Notes: a model not told the origin generated them from the sequence alone. Counted from the first letter of the stretch, positions 27,261 to 34,750 are shown. The stretch: 34,750 nucleotides of DNA from Deltaproteobacteria bacterium (GCA_016930075.1 JAFGHS010000038.1:1-34750), one strand, 5' to 3'. Numbers and translations: made by a program.

Positions 27261-27734
27261 ATGGGACATTCAATTGAAAAATCACTCATGGTTTCGGCAG
27301 CTCTCATTATTTTCATATTTGCCTTTCCGGTCGCGCAGGTTTCTTCAAATATGATCTTTGAGTGGGTGCCGTTTAAAGCCAAACAGGATTTGGAGTTTAA
27401 TTTTCAAAAAAAAGAATTCGACAGCAAGTTTATGGATCATCATTTTAATTTGTCTGAGATCATGGATTTAGATGAAAATCTGCCGGCATCGGCTGACGGA
27501 AAGAGGGACACGGGATGGAGCGGTATTAACCTTTGGTATTTTAAACTGTATTTATCGACGGTGTCCGCGCCGCCGCAAAAAGGAACCGCCTACCGGCAAA
27601 ATGGCGACAAACCGGATAAACTTGAGATGATGAAGTCGTTGCCGTCCATTTTTCAAAATACCCCGTCGCGGACGGCTTTTGAATCTCTGGGGAAAATCAT
27701 CGAACCGCAAATCAAGCTGGGGATCAGCTTTTAG
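27261..27734 (+). CDS. Small exported or membrane-anchored protein of unknown function
   Basis: A 157-residue ORF that I do not recognise. Residues 9-28 (LMVSAALIIFIFAFPVAQVS) are a clear signal peptide or single membrane anchor; the remainder is polar with no obvious motif, no cysteines and no repeats. It begins 11 bases after the amidase stop and ends 17 bases before the MBL gene, so it is likely part of the same transcript. The ATG at 27261 has no clear ribosome site; a later in-frame ATG at 27288 lacks one too. The placement suggests an envelope role, but that is only inference. Confidence 0.6.
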   Translation: MGHSIEKSLMVSAALIIFIFAFPVAQVSSNMIFEWVPFKAKQDLEFNFQKKEFDSKFMDHHFNLSEIMDLDENLPASADGKRDTGWSGINLWYFKLYLSTVSAPPQKGTAYRQNGDKPDKLEMMKSLPSIFQNTPSRTAFESLGKIIEPQIKLGISF

Positions 27735-27751
27735 AAGAAGAGGTCTTTAAA

Positions 27752-28396
27752 ATGGAAGTATTTCAGGGGTTGCACGCCTTCATTTGGCAGTCCTATCCGC
27801 AAAATTGCAATACCTATTTCATCGATGGGAATAAGAAAATCCTTATCGATCCAGGCTTTGCACAACTGTTTTCCCATGTTGAAACGGAGCTGGCCGACCT
27901 CAACATGACCGTGGATAATATTGATGTTGTCATGGCAACCCACGGACATCCCGATCATGTCGATGCTTGGGGATTGTTCCACAAGCCGACCTTGTTTGCC
28001 ATGAATGATGAAGAGTATGAATTCGTCGATGGCGGTCATTATTTTGATAAACCGGATATTCTCCTGGGAGACGGCGAACTCGCCATCGGCGATCAGATGT
28101 TTCAGGTGATCGTCACGCCGGGGCATTCGCCGGGATCTGTCTGTCTATACTGGCCTGCCGCCAAAGCGCTCTTTTCAGGCGATCTCATATTCAACAGGAA
28201 TATCGGCCGTTCCGATTTGATGGGAGGAGATTTTGAGCTTCTCAAGGAGAGCATTAAAAAAATAGCCCGGATCGATTGTGAATATCTCCTGCCCGGTCAC
28301 GGCGACATATTGATCGGGAAAGAGGTCATCAAAGCCAATTTTGAAATGGTCGAGGACTTCTGGTTCAATCAGAAAAAACTAAGCTTTTTCCGATAG
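27752..28396 (+). CDS. MBL-fold metallo-hydrolase (glyoxalase II-like)
   Basis: A 214-residue cytosolic metallo-beta-lactamase-fold hydrolase. All metal ligands are present: His64, His66, Asp68 and His69 in THGHPDHVD, His125 in TPGHSPGS, Asp144 in FSGDLIF and His183 in LPGHGD. The order and the NRNIGRSDL stretch (family GRxD) resemble hydroxyacylglutathione hydrolase relatives, but the C-terminal glutathione-binding domain of true GloB is missing, so the substrate is open. The ATG follows AGAGG at fair spacing, 17 bases after the preceding small gene. Confidence 0.85.
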   Translation: MEVFQGLHAFIWQSYPQNCNTYFIDGNKKILIDPGFAQLFSHVETELADLNMTVDNIDVVMATHGHPDHVDAWGLFHKPTLFAMNDEEYEFVDGGHYFDKPDILLGDGELAIGDQMFQVIVTPGHSPGSVCLYWPAAKALFSGDLIFNRNIGRSDLMGGDFELLKESIKKIARIDCEYLLPGHGDILIGKEVIKANFEMVEDFWFNQKKLSFFR

Positions 28397-28444
28397 ATCG
28401 ACAGCTGATGCCCCGTGTCGCCCACCGTCGTTATTTGCCCTCTC

Positions 28445-28519
28445 TTGACCGGCCGGTGTAAATCTGATAGGTACCGGGGCAACGTTCAACGTTGTTTCAT
28501 GAATATCGCCGTGATATTC
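28445..28519 (+). promoter_or_regulatory. Candidate promoter and symmetrical leader elements before the LpxH-like gene
   Basis: TTGACC (28445-28450), 17 bases and TAGGTA (28468-28473), with TG one base before the -10, form a candidate promoter. Just after the expected start point lie AACGTTCAACGTT (28481-28493; AACGTT twice, itself palindromic) and a perfect 7-bp inverted repeat GAATATC/GATATTC with a 5-base centre (28501-28519). They could be operator sites or leader hairpins. Confidence 0.4.
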
Positions 28520-28567
28520 AGTCATTGACGTAAGAAGCCGCATAACATCTAAAGAAAGATCAGCCCA

Positions 28568-29359
28568 GTGGCCGCTATATTTTTATCGGATGCCCACTTA
28601 AAGAGTGGGGATGATCAGGGTTATCGCAACCTGATTGGTTTCCTCGACGGCCTGGTAAACGGCGGACCGGTTATTTCCGGAAATCCGGCAATCAACGCTG
28701 ATAAGGGGTTATCGCTCACATGCATTCGGGATGTGCATGAATTATACATCGTAGGCGACTTTTTCGAGTTCTGGTTTTCCAGGGGGAGAAACATTTATCC
28801 GGAATTCAAACCCGTTATTGATAGACTGGTTGCCTTAAAGGAAAGGGGCGTCCATGTGTGCCTCTGTGAGGGAAATCACGATTTTTTTCTTGAAGATTAT
28901 TTTCAAAATATCCTTAAGCTGACCACATCGGAAGAGTGGCTGACCCTTGATCTGGATGGAAAACGCATCCTTGTTTCTCACGGCGATACGGTTGATCAAA
29001 CGAATAAACCGTATCAGCGTTATAGGAAAATATTACGCAGCGGCGTGGTTCGACAGATGAAAGAATGGCTTCCCTTGCCGGTTTTATGGGGCATTGCCCG
29101 AAAATGCACGGAGTTCAGTAAGGCGCAATCGAGGGAATCTCAAGATCTTCTCGTGGAAAAGATGTACCGATTCGCCCTGGATAAATTTCATGAGGGCTTT
29201 GACGCCGTCATTCTGGGCCATTGTCATGTGCCGGCGTTGAGAGAAACAGTCATAGACGGGAGAACGAGAACATTTGCAACCCTCGGCGACTGGGTTGATC
29301 ATTATTCCTATCTGTACTACGCGAATGGTCGCTTTGAGATGTGCTATTATAAATCCTGA
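28568..29359 (+). CDS. LpxH-like UDP-2,3-diacylglucosamine diphosphatase / metallophosphoesterase
   Basis: A calcineurin-type phosphoesterase of 263 residues. LpxH cleaves UDP-2,3-diacylglucosamine to lipid X in lipid A synthesis at the inner face of the membrane. The two-metal signature is complete: Asp8 and His10 (SDAHL), Asp64 (VGDFFEFWF), Asn103, His104 and Asp105 (EGNHDFF), His138 (SHGD), His218 and His220 (GHCHVP). The FFEFWF stretch after the metal Asp and the HGDTVDQTNKPYQ region are typical of LpxH rather than of general phosphatases. The start is GTG at 28568 with only a weak ribosome site and no in-frame ATG nearby. The agmatinase gene starts 24 bases after its stop. Confidence 0.8.
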   Translation: MAAIFLSDAHLKSGDDQGYRNLIGFLDGLVNGGPVISGNPAINADKGLSLTCIRDVHELYIVGDFFEFWFSRGRNIYPEFKPVIDRLVALKERGVHVCLCEGNHDFFLEDYFQNILKLTTSEEWLTLDLDGKRILVSHGDTVDQTNKPYQRYRKILRSGVVRQMKEWLPLPVLWGIARKCTEFSKAQSRESQDLLVEKMYRFALDKFHEGFDAVILGHCHVPALRETVIDGRTRTFATLGDWVDHYSYLYYANGRFEMCYYKS

Positions 29360-29383
29360 TCAATCATGGAAAGGAGTTTTTTA

Positions 29384-30235
29384 ATGAATTATGGAGGCCC
29401 TGATCTGCCCAATGCAACTTTAGAAAAAGCCAGGTTTGTTGTCGTTCCCATTCCCTACGACCTGACCACGTCCTATCAGTCCGGCACGAGGCGCGGGCCT
29501 TCCGCCATTATCGATGCATCCTCCTATATGGAGCTTTACGACGAAGAGCTTCAGCAGGAAACCTATCTCTGCGGCATTCACACGGAGGAACCTGTCGAGG
29601 CTGACAGCCGCGGGCCCGAAAAGATGACCAAGAGAATCCGCGGACGCATTGCCAGGATTCTTGCCCGGAATAAGATACCCGTTGTCCTGGGGGGCGAGCA
29701 CAGCGTGACCATCGGCGTCGTCCAGGCCATGAAAGAGAAATATCCGGACATTTCCGTTCTTCAGTTTGACGCCCATGCCGATCTGCGGGACGCCTATCAG
29801 GGCAGCCCGTACAGCCACGCCTGTGCGGCCCGCAGAATCTGGGAACTCTGTCCGTTGACGCAGATGGGCATCCGGAGCATGAGCGCCGAAGACGCTGCTT
29901 TCATCAAGAAAAATAAAATCAATTCATTTCCCGCTGATTTTGTCCATGAAGCAGACTGGCTCAAAAAGGTGACAAAATATCTGACAAAAGATGTCTATGT
30001 CACCATCGATCTGGACGCCCTTGATCCTTCCATCATGCCGGCGACGGGAACGCCGGAGCCCGGCGGCATGTCCTGGCGGAACCTGTTGAGCGTCGTCAGA
30101 GAGGTGGCTAAGAAACACCGGATTCGCGGGTTTGATGTTGTGGAACTGTCGCCCATTCCCGGGCTGGTTGCTCCGGATTTCCTTGCCTCCAAACTGGTTT
30201 ATCGGATCATGGGATACATGACCGCCCCGAAATAA
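29384..30235 (+). CDS. speB: Agmatinase (ureohydrolase family)
   Basis: A cytosolic binuclear manganese enzyme that splits agmatine into putrescine and urea in polyamine synthesis. The 283 residues carry the full ureohydrolase set: His106 (LGGEHSVTIG), Asp129, His131 and Asp133 (QFDAHADLRD), and Asp209 and Asp211 (TIDLDALDPS) followed by PATGTPEPGG, which is the agmatinase rather than arginase form. The start at 29384 is chosen over an upstream ATG at 29366 because AAGGAG lies directly before it. It sits between the LpxH-like gene and the sensor kinase; no speA is present in the window. Confidence 0.9.
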   Translation: MNYGGPDLPNATLEKARFVVVPIPYDLTTSYQSGTRRGPSAIIDASSYMELYDEELQQETYLCGIHTEEPVEADSRGPEKMTKRIRGRIARILARNKIPVVLGGEHSVTIGVVQAMKEKYPDISVLQFDAHADLRDAYQGSPYSHACAARRIWELCPLTQMGIRSMSAEDAAFIKKNKINSFPADFVHEADWLKKVTKYLTKDVYVTIDLDALDPSIMPATGTPEPGGMSWRNLLSVVREVAKKHRIRGFDVVELSPIPGLVAPDFLASKLVYRIMGYMTAPK

Positions 30236-30327
30236 AGAATCTTTTTATTTGATAGATAACGAAGCCGGACAGTCGGACCCTCTGCCCGGTAAAAAGAGAA
30301 ATTCTGTAAGTCAAAAAAAGAGCGCTT

Positions 30328-32550
30328 ATGAATACCTCTTACGGTTCGTTTCTGTATGTCCTTCCGCCTGTCATGGGCTTTTTTGTCATGATTGCGCTTG
30401 CCCTGGTTTCCATGCTGAGGGCCGGGAAAAATCCTGCAAACATCCTCTTTGCCGTCATATGTTTTTTAGGCGGCATCATCAATATGGACATGGCCCTCGT
30501 TTCCGTTACACGAGATATGTCGGCAATTCTGTGGATCGACAGGGCCGTTCACTTTTTGTTTGTTTTCATTATCCCCATTTACATTCAATTCATCCACACC
30601 TTCCTCGGTATTGCAGGCAGGAGATGGCTGGAAAAGGTCGCCTACGTCGCCAGTATTTTCCTTCTTTTTTTCATTCCGACACCCTTATACATCAATGGAT
30701 ACCAGAACTTCTTTTTTGGAACCATCGCCCATGCGGGCCCCGCGTTTCATATCTTTTCCGCTGCCGTGGGCTTCTCGGTTGTCTATTGTCTAACAATCCT
30801 GACCATTGCTTTGAAAGATGAAAAGGACAATCATAAGAGAAACCGCATCAAGTACATCCTGGGCGGCATGGGTTTGTCGTCGTTTCTGCTGCTTTTCAAT
30901 GTTCTTCCCGTGAGCGGATTTGAATTCTATCCTCTGGGCAACTTCAGTTTTATCCCCGCCGTGTTTCTGGCCTTCGGCGTCCTGAAATACGATCTTCTCG
31001 ATATCGGTACAGTGTTAAAAAAGGGGGGCATCTATTTTACCTTAACGGGCATTCTCACCATCCTGTATGTTCTGATTATCTATACATCTAATGCCCTGTT
31101 CATGGGTTTCGGCGATAAGCATTCTCTGGTGCTGCCTTTTGTTTTTGCCCTGATGATCGTTTTAATATTTAATCCCCTGAAAGCATGGGTGCAGCATTTT
31201 ATCGATCGTCTCTTTTTCCGGGGCAAATACGACTACCGGCAGATTTTAAAAAAAACCAGCGGCGACATGGCATCCCTGATGAAGTTTTCCCAAATTAAAA
31301 CCCTTATCCTCGATTCCATTTCCGAAGCGCTGCAGGTGACCCGCGTCTGCCTTATCCTTTTCGACGCAAAGACGGGTGTTTTCCATCTTCATGAAAATAA
31401 TCACAAAAACAGCCAGCCTGAGGAAGCGCGTCTGACTCTGTCCCATTCCTGCCTGCCGCTTGCCGGTTATTTCCGGAGGCATAAAGACCCGTTGAGCAAA
31501 TCCGCTGCAGAACGTGAATTCAGAGATGCAAAGGAGCGAAAGCTTGTTTTGGAATGGTTTGATTCATTGCAGTGCACCCTGATTGTGCCGATGATTTATA
31601 AGGATCAATTGACGGGCATGATAATCCTGGGGCAGAAGAGGTCGGGTGAATTGTTTGTCCATGAAGATCTTGAACTCCTGGTTACCATTGCCAATCAAAG
31701 TGTGACAGCTATTGAAAACGCGAAGATATACGAAGAGCTTGAGACCTTCAACCGGGATCTGGAAGAGAAAATCCAGCAGCGGACGCAGGATCTCCGTCAG
31801 GCCCTGGAAGAAAAAGAAAAAACCCAGCAGCAGTTGATCCGCTCTGAAAGCCTTGCCGCCATAGGCCAACTCGTGGCGGGGACGGCACACGAATTGAACA
31901 ACCCCCTGACCAGCGCATCAAGTTTAATCCAGACAAGCCTTGATTCTTTCAGCGACGGCGGCATCAAAGACGCACAGACGGCAGAGATAAAAGACGATCT
32001 GCAATATGCCCTGAAGGAAATCAGGCGGGCCGGCGGCATCGTTGGGAGCTTGCTCGGCCTGTCCCGCCAGACGAGGGATTACGTCGAGCCAGTGGACGTC
32101 AACCGCCTTATCGACGATGCATTGCGCGTCCTGTTCAACCAGTACAAATATCTGGACGTGGAAATCGAGAAGATTTATGACGAATCCCTGCCCACCATCG
32201 ACGGCAATTTTGCCAACCTGGGTCAGGTCTTTATCAATGTGATACAAAATGCCCTGCAGGCGCTGCCTGAAGGAAAAGGAAAGATTTCCCTGTCAACGCG
32301 TTACGATGAGAAAGAGGACCGAATTGTCGCAGAGTGCCGGGATACAGGTGCAGGCATAGACCCAGGCGAACTGAAGGACATTTTCAAACCTTTTTTCACG
32401 ACCAAGGCGGTAGGGAAGGGGACCGGATTGGGTCTCTACATATCCCATGAAATCATCAAGCGGCATGACGGCGTGATCCATGTTGCAAGCGAGAAAGGGC
32501 GTGGAACCCGATTTTCGATAGAAATTCCCTGTAAAAGGAGAGCGGCATGA
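30328..32550 (+). CDS. Membrane sensor histidine kinase with multi-helix N-terminus and GAF-like domain
   Basis: A 740-residue sensor kinase. The N-terminal third (about 1-300) has seven to nine membrane helices, of the 7TM-histidine-kinase sensor type, ending in the linker DRLFFRGKYDYRQ common in this class. A GAF-like domain (about 310-470) is followed by a coiled coil (about 470-505). His521 in AGTAHELNNP is the phosphorylation site. The ATPase domain has an N box (FINVIQNALQALP), G1 (DTGAGI), F box (FKPFFTTK) and G2 (GTGLGLYIS). The signal is unknown. The next gene begins inside its last four bases (ATGA), so its cognate regulator is almost certainly that protein. Its ribosome site is weak. 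Confidence 0.93.
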   Translation: MNTSYGSFLYVLPPVMGFFVMIALALVSMLRAGKNPANILFAVICFLGGIINMDMALVSVTRDMSAILWIDRAVHFLFVFIIPIYIQFIHTFLGIAGRRWLEKVAYVASIFLLFFIPTPLYINGYQNFFFGTIAHAGPAFHIFSAAVGFSVVYCLTILTIALKDEKDNHKRNRIKYILGGMGLSSFLLLFNVLPVSGFEFYPLGNFSFIPAVFLAFGVLKYDLLDIGTVLKKGGIYFTLTGILTILYVLIIYTSNALFMGFGDKHSLVLPFVFALMIVLIFNPLKAWVQHFIDRLFFRGKYDYRQILKKTSGDMASLMKFSQIKTLILDSISEALQVTRVCLILFDAKTGVFHLHENNHKNSQPEEARLTLSHSCLPLAGYFRRHKDPLSKSAAEREFRDAKERKLVLEWFDSLQCTLIVPMIYKDQLTGMIILGQKRSGELFVHEDLELLVTIANQSVTAIENAKIYEELETFNRDLEEKIQQRTQDLRQALEEKEKTQQQLIRSESLAAIGQLVAGTAHELNNPLTSASSLIQTSLDSFSDGGIKDAQTAEIKDDLQYALKEIRRAGGIVGSLLGLSRQTRDYVEPVDVNRLIDDALRVLFNQYKYLDVEIEKIYDESLPTIDGNFANLGQVFINVIQNALQALPEGKGKISLSTRYDEKEDRIVAECRDTGAGIDPGELKDIFKPFFTTKAVGKGTGLGLYISHEIIKRHDGVIHVASEKGRGTRFSIEIPCKRRAA

Positions 32551-33542
32551 ACGGATTAATCATTGTGGATGATGAAGAAGGCGTCAGGAGATCCCTGAAA
32601 AAGGTCTTTGACAAAGACGATTATGACATTATGCTTGCGGAAAACGGGCAGGAGGCTATTGATATTGTTAAGACGGAGACCCGGAATATCGAAACGGTCA
32701 TATCGGATTTCAAGATGCCCGGCATCGACGGTTTGGAAACGCTGGTTGAAATCGGAAAGATCAATCCGGAGATTACGCGCATTATGCTGACGGCCTATGC
32801 AACCATGGAAAGCGCCATCGAATCGGTTAATGAAGGGATCGATGGTTTTTTGACGAAGCCTTTCGACAATATGGAAATCAGGGCTAAAGTCCGGGAATAC
32901 AACGTCAAAAAACGTCTGAAACAGTTTGTGTCGGAACAGATCTTTGCGAAGCTCCAGAAGGACGGCAAAAATATCTTGCCCCAAAGGCAGACGGTCACGG
33001 TCCTGTTTTCCGACATCAGAGGATTTACGAAACTGGCGGAAGAGATGACAACGGAAGAACTGTCGGATATGTTAAACCGGCATTATTTTTCACCCTTGGA
33101 TAAGATCATCTATGAACACAACGGCACACTCGACAAACACATCGGCGACAGCATCATGGCCGTATTCGGCGCTCCTGTTTCATATGGGGATGATGCGGCA
33201 AGGGCCGTCGCGAGCGCCCTTAGGATGAAAGAAGAGATTGACGTCGTCAACAGGGGCATCGCCCGTGATCAAAGAAGACTATCCGTCGGCATCGGCATCA
33301 GCACCGGCGAGGTCATGGCGGGGATTTTCGGTTCGTCCCGGAAGAAGGAATACACGGTTTTCGGCGCCCCCGTCAATCTGGCGTCGCGGTTGGAAAAAAG
33401 CGCCGCCGGCGGACAGATACTCGTATGTTCTGAAACATATGGACAGGTTCATGATCTCATCCGGACAAGAAAGCTGGATGACACCCCGTTGAAAGGGATT
33501 GAAAGAAAGCTCGATATATACGAAGTCTTAGGCATGATATAG
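32547..33542 (+). CDS. Response regulator with class III adenylate cyclase output domain
   Basis: A 331-residue regulator that should make cAMP when phosphorylated. The receiver domain (1-120) has acidic Asp8, Asp9, phospho-acceptor Asp54 (ISDFKMPG), Thr82 and Lys104. The cyclase domain (about 145-331) keeps both metal-binding Asp residues, Asp156 (FSDIRGFT) and Asp201 (HIGDSIMAVFG), the adenine-selecting pair Lys197 and Thr270 (YTVFG), and the transition-state pair Asn277 and Arg281 (VNLASRLE). All catalytic positions are therefore intact and point to ATP rather than GTP. It overlaps the sensor kinase gene by four bases. No other domain or DNA-binding region is present. Confidence 0.92.
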   Translation: MNGLIIVDDEEGVRRSLKKVFDKDDYDIMLAENGQEAIDIVKTETRNIETVISDFKMPGIDGLETLVEIGKINPEITRIMLTAYATMESAIESVNEGIDGFLTKPFDNMEIRAKVREYNVKKRLKQFVSEQIFAKLQKDGKNILPQRQTVTVLFSDIRGFTKLAEEMTTEELSDMLNRHYFSPLDKIIYEHNGTLDKHIGDSIMAVFGAPVSYGDDAARAVASALRMKEEIDVVNRGIARDQRRLSVGIGISTGEVMAGIFGSSRKKEYTVFGAPVNLASRLEKSAAGGQILVCSETYGQVHDLIRTRKLDDTPLKGIERKLDIYEVLGMI

Positions 33543-33551
33543 AAAAACTCC

Positions 33552-33580
33552 TTGACAAACGACGGGCCTGTGCATTAGAA
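33552..33580 (+). promoter_or_regulatory. Candidate promoter of the initiator tRNA gene
   Basis: A perfect TTGACA (33552-33557) lies 58 bases before the tRNA. The -10 is poor: TTAGAA at 17 bases, or ATTAGA at 16 with a TG one base ahead. Confidence 0.45.
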
Positions 33581-33615
33581 GTGACCCATCTTCAAGAAGC
33601 CAAAACACGCAATGA

Positions 33616-33692
<77 letters not shown>

Positions 33693-33700
33693 ATAAAATC

Positions 33701-33736
33701 AAGGGGTTAGGCGAAAAGCTTAACCCCTTAAATTTT
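33701..33736 (+). terminator. Rho-independent terminator of the initiator tRNA
   Basis: AAGGGGTTA (33701-33709) pairs with TAACCCCTT (33721-33729) around an 11-base loop and is followed by AAATTTTT. It starts eight bases after the tRNA. Confidence 0.85.
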
Positions 33737-33913
33737 TCTTAGCTCCCCTATAGCTCACCTTGGTCGGGAAAAGCATTTTTTTAATGTGGGATGATTATCC
33801 TTGAATCGAATTCCATGAACAGATGTATTCCTCTAATTTCCAGAGGTCGGATATTTTTGAATAATGCTCTCTGATAATCCATATGCAGCCAGCCCGGCGA
33901 TTGAGACGCGGTT

Positions 33914-34084
33914 CATGACGGCCTCAGCGGCCCCAGGATCGACGATCTTTGTTGTATTTGATAGATGATAGTCGATCCTTGCACTGTCAAGAATCGGCTT
34001 CCTACTTGCAGCTTATCTCTCCTAACTGTAACATGACGGCCTCAGTGGCCCCAGGATCGACGATCTCCATTGAACTTGATAGAT
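33914..34084. repeat. 53-bp imperfect direct repeat, two copies 118 bp apart
   Basis: Copies at 33914-33966 and 34032-34084 match at 47 of 53 positions. The first 35 bases differ at a single site. Each copy contains a GGCC...GGCC inverted repeat and GATCGACGATC, so it could be a REP-like element. Read on the minus strand, both copies encode a similar peptide, IVDPGA(A/T)EAVM, but the 118-base offset puts them in different frames. Confidence 0.8.
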
Positions 34085-34211
34085 AGTCCATCTGTTCATT
34101 ATGTTTATTTGTGTCAATCTGATCCAACATCCTCGCCGGATAGTTTTTAGCTTGCCTTGTTTTATTGTCTGCCGTATCCATGGCGCCCATGCCTTTTGAA
34201 AAATGGTTCAT
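34002..34211 (-). CDS. Short ORF of unknown function (69 codons), doubtful
   Basis: An ORF starting at ATG 34211 with AAGGA four bases ahead. The 69-residue product has no signal peptide, membrane helix or known motif; it is polar and includes DYLSSSMEIVDPGATEAVM near its end. A second peptide with the related stretch DYHLSNTTKIVDPGAAEAVM can be read on the same strand about 118 bases further on, ending at 33840, without a start codon. The pair may be remains of a duplicated small gene, or a by-product of the DNA repeat at this place. Confidence 0.25.
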   Translation of the reverse strand: MNHFSKGMGAMDTADNKTRQAKNYPARMLDQIDTNKHNEQMDYLSSSMEIVDPGATEAVMLQLGEISCK

Positions 34212-34535
34212 CTGATCCTTGCCCGATGTTAGCAGGATGCTAAACCCGCCTTGATTTCATCTTGCCTATCGACTGGCAGGGCAAAAAGAATGCTTTCCCT
34301 ATCGAACCCCGTACACCCCCGAAAACGAATTCAGGCCGGCGTGGGTCCCTCTTTTCCATTTTGTCCTTGTAATAGACGAAATAGAAAATTTTTCCCCAGG
34401 CTAACTCCCCCGGCCTCTATTAGAGAATTTTCCTTATACAAAAAGCCGCCGGTCAAAAAATTTTGGGGGAAGATGAAAACCGACTTGCCGTATAATGTTT
34501 TTTTCAAAGTAGCAATCTTGCCTTATCCATGATAT

Positions 34536-34650
34536 TTGAAAACACATATTCGATCTTGTAGATTAATAACAATAGACCATCAACAATGATTGAGGGTACT
34601 AATGGACTAATTATCGAAACCCTGTTTCTTAAAAGAAGTGGGGTTTTTGT
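34536..34650 (+). ncRNA. Candidate small transcript: promoter plus terminator without ORF
   Basis: TTGAAA (34536-34541), a 17-base spacer and TAGATT (34559-34564) form a promoter-like sequence. About 55 bases later comes a hairpin, AAACCC (34618-34623) with GGGTTT (34641-34646) and inner TTCTT/AAGAA pairing, followed by TTTTTGTTTTA. A transcript of about 80 bases would contain no meaningful ORF. No known RNA family is recognised. Confidence 0.3.
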
Positions 34651-34670
34651 TTTATTAACTCAACCTATGG

Positions 34671-34715
34671 GCACCGCTTTGAATATCCCCCGATAGCAGC
34701 GATTTGATTGTCCCC
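34671..34715 (-). repeat. Two 20-bp repeats, possible insertion-sequence end
   Basis: The 20-mers at 34671-34690 and 34696-34715 match at 16 of 20 positions with a 25-base period. Read on the minus strand they begin GGGGACAATCAAATCGC and GGGGGATATTCAAAGCG. Spaced repeats of the form GGGGACA...CAAATCGC occur at the ends of some IS21-like elements as transposase-binding sites. No transposase is visible in the window, so this would be a remnant or the edge of an element. Confidence 0.35.
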
Positions 34716-34750
34716 TCTTTGGTTTTTCATTTACTTCCTATTCACAAAAC

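Larger units (their letters stand above)
33737..34750. other. Last kilobase: no convincing gene, several repeats
   Basis: No ORF here has recognisable protein features. The stretch holds a 53-bp direct repeat (33914-33966 and 34032-34084), a 69-codon minus-strand ORF with a plausible ribosome site, a hairpin TTAGCA/TGCTAA (34229-34243), a possible small transcript (34536-34650), and two 20-bp repeats near the edge. It looks like decayed or mobile-element-derived DNA, unlike the dense rest of the window. Confidence 0.6.

Noticed and set aside
30230-30249. AT-only hairpin at the end of speB as a terminator
   Set aside because: AAATAAA/TTTATTT has no G-C pairs and overlaps the stop codon; too weak to call.
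34251-34532. 93-codon plus-strand ORF
   Set aside because: It has no ribosome site, no family features, and a composition like random translation of non-coding DNA.
33737-34750. Possible CRISPR array from repeated sequence
   Set aside because: Only two copies of each repeat are present, with unequal spacing and no cas genes in the window.

Overview
The window reads as chromosomal DNA from an anaerobic Gram-negative bacterium, most likely a Desulfobacterota (deltaproteobacterial) lineage near the Syntrophus/Smithella group. That placement is inference from gene content, with no database search behind it. The supporting signs are a selenocysteine-type periplasmic formate dehydrogenase, a membrane pyrophosphatase of the divergent type, an ispE / tRNA-Gln / prs / rplY / pth cluster, an rpsF-rpsR-DUF2232-rplI-dnaB cluster, a DUF1844 protein, and an RpoH-type sigma factor next to clpB. 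Almost everything is core or metabolic. There is no CRISPR array, no prophage and no intact insertion sequence.

Layout. 1-533 (-) is the 5' part of a DegT-family sugar aminotransferase gene. 851-1912 (+) is purM. 2345-6918 (+) is a three-gene formate dehydrogenase operon (catalytic, Fe-S and cytochrome b subunits). The catalytic gene contains an in-frame TGA at 2900 that must be read as selenocysteine, and the operon ends at a strong terminator. 7174-7263 (-) is a 29-residue gene resembling ribosomal protein bS22, followed by a fructokinase-like ROK kinase (-). 8595-17412 (-) is a long run: membrane pyrophosphatase, pth, rplY, prs, tRNA-Gln, ispE, DUF1844 gene, clpB. Divergent to clpB is rpoH (+), which converges on dnaB. 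The minus-strand ribosomal cluster dnaB, rplI, DUF2232 gene, rpsR, rpsF ends at 22152.

The plus strand then carries a DsbC-like thiol oxidoreductase and an M20 amidohydrolase. A minus-strand tRNA-Arg follows. Next come, all plus strand, a five-LysM cell-wall amidase, a small exported protein of unknown role, an MBL-fold hydrolase, an LpxH-like phosphoesterase, agmatinase, and a two-gene sensor kinase / response regulator-adenylate cyclase system. An initiator tRNA with its own terminator closes this part. The last kilobase (33737-34750) has no convincing gene. It holds a 53-bp direct repeat, a short minus-strand ORF, a possible small transcript, and a two-copy 20-bp repeat that looks like the end of a transposable element.

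How the parts fit. Formate dehydrogenase at the periplasmic face feeding a membrane cytochrome b, together with an ion-pumping pyrophosphatase, suits a syntrophic or low-energy anaerobe that exchanges formate and recovers energy from pyrophosphate. ClpB, RpoH and the DsbC-like protein serve protein quality control. The kinase-cyclase pair would turn an unknown membrane signal into cAMP. The most noteworthy items are the recoded TGA with a downstream stem-loop, the unlisted bS22-like microgene, the kinase-cyclase pair, the internal LysM duplication, and the repeat-bearing final kilobase.
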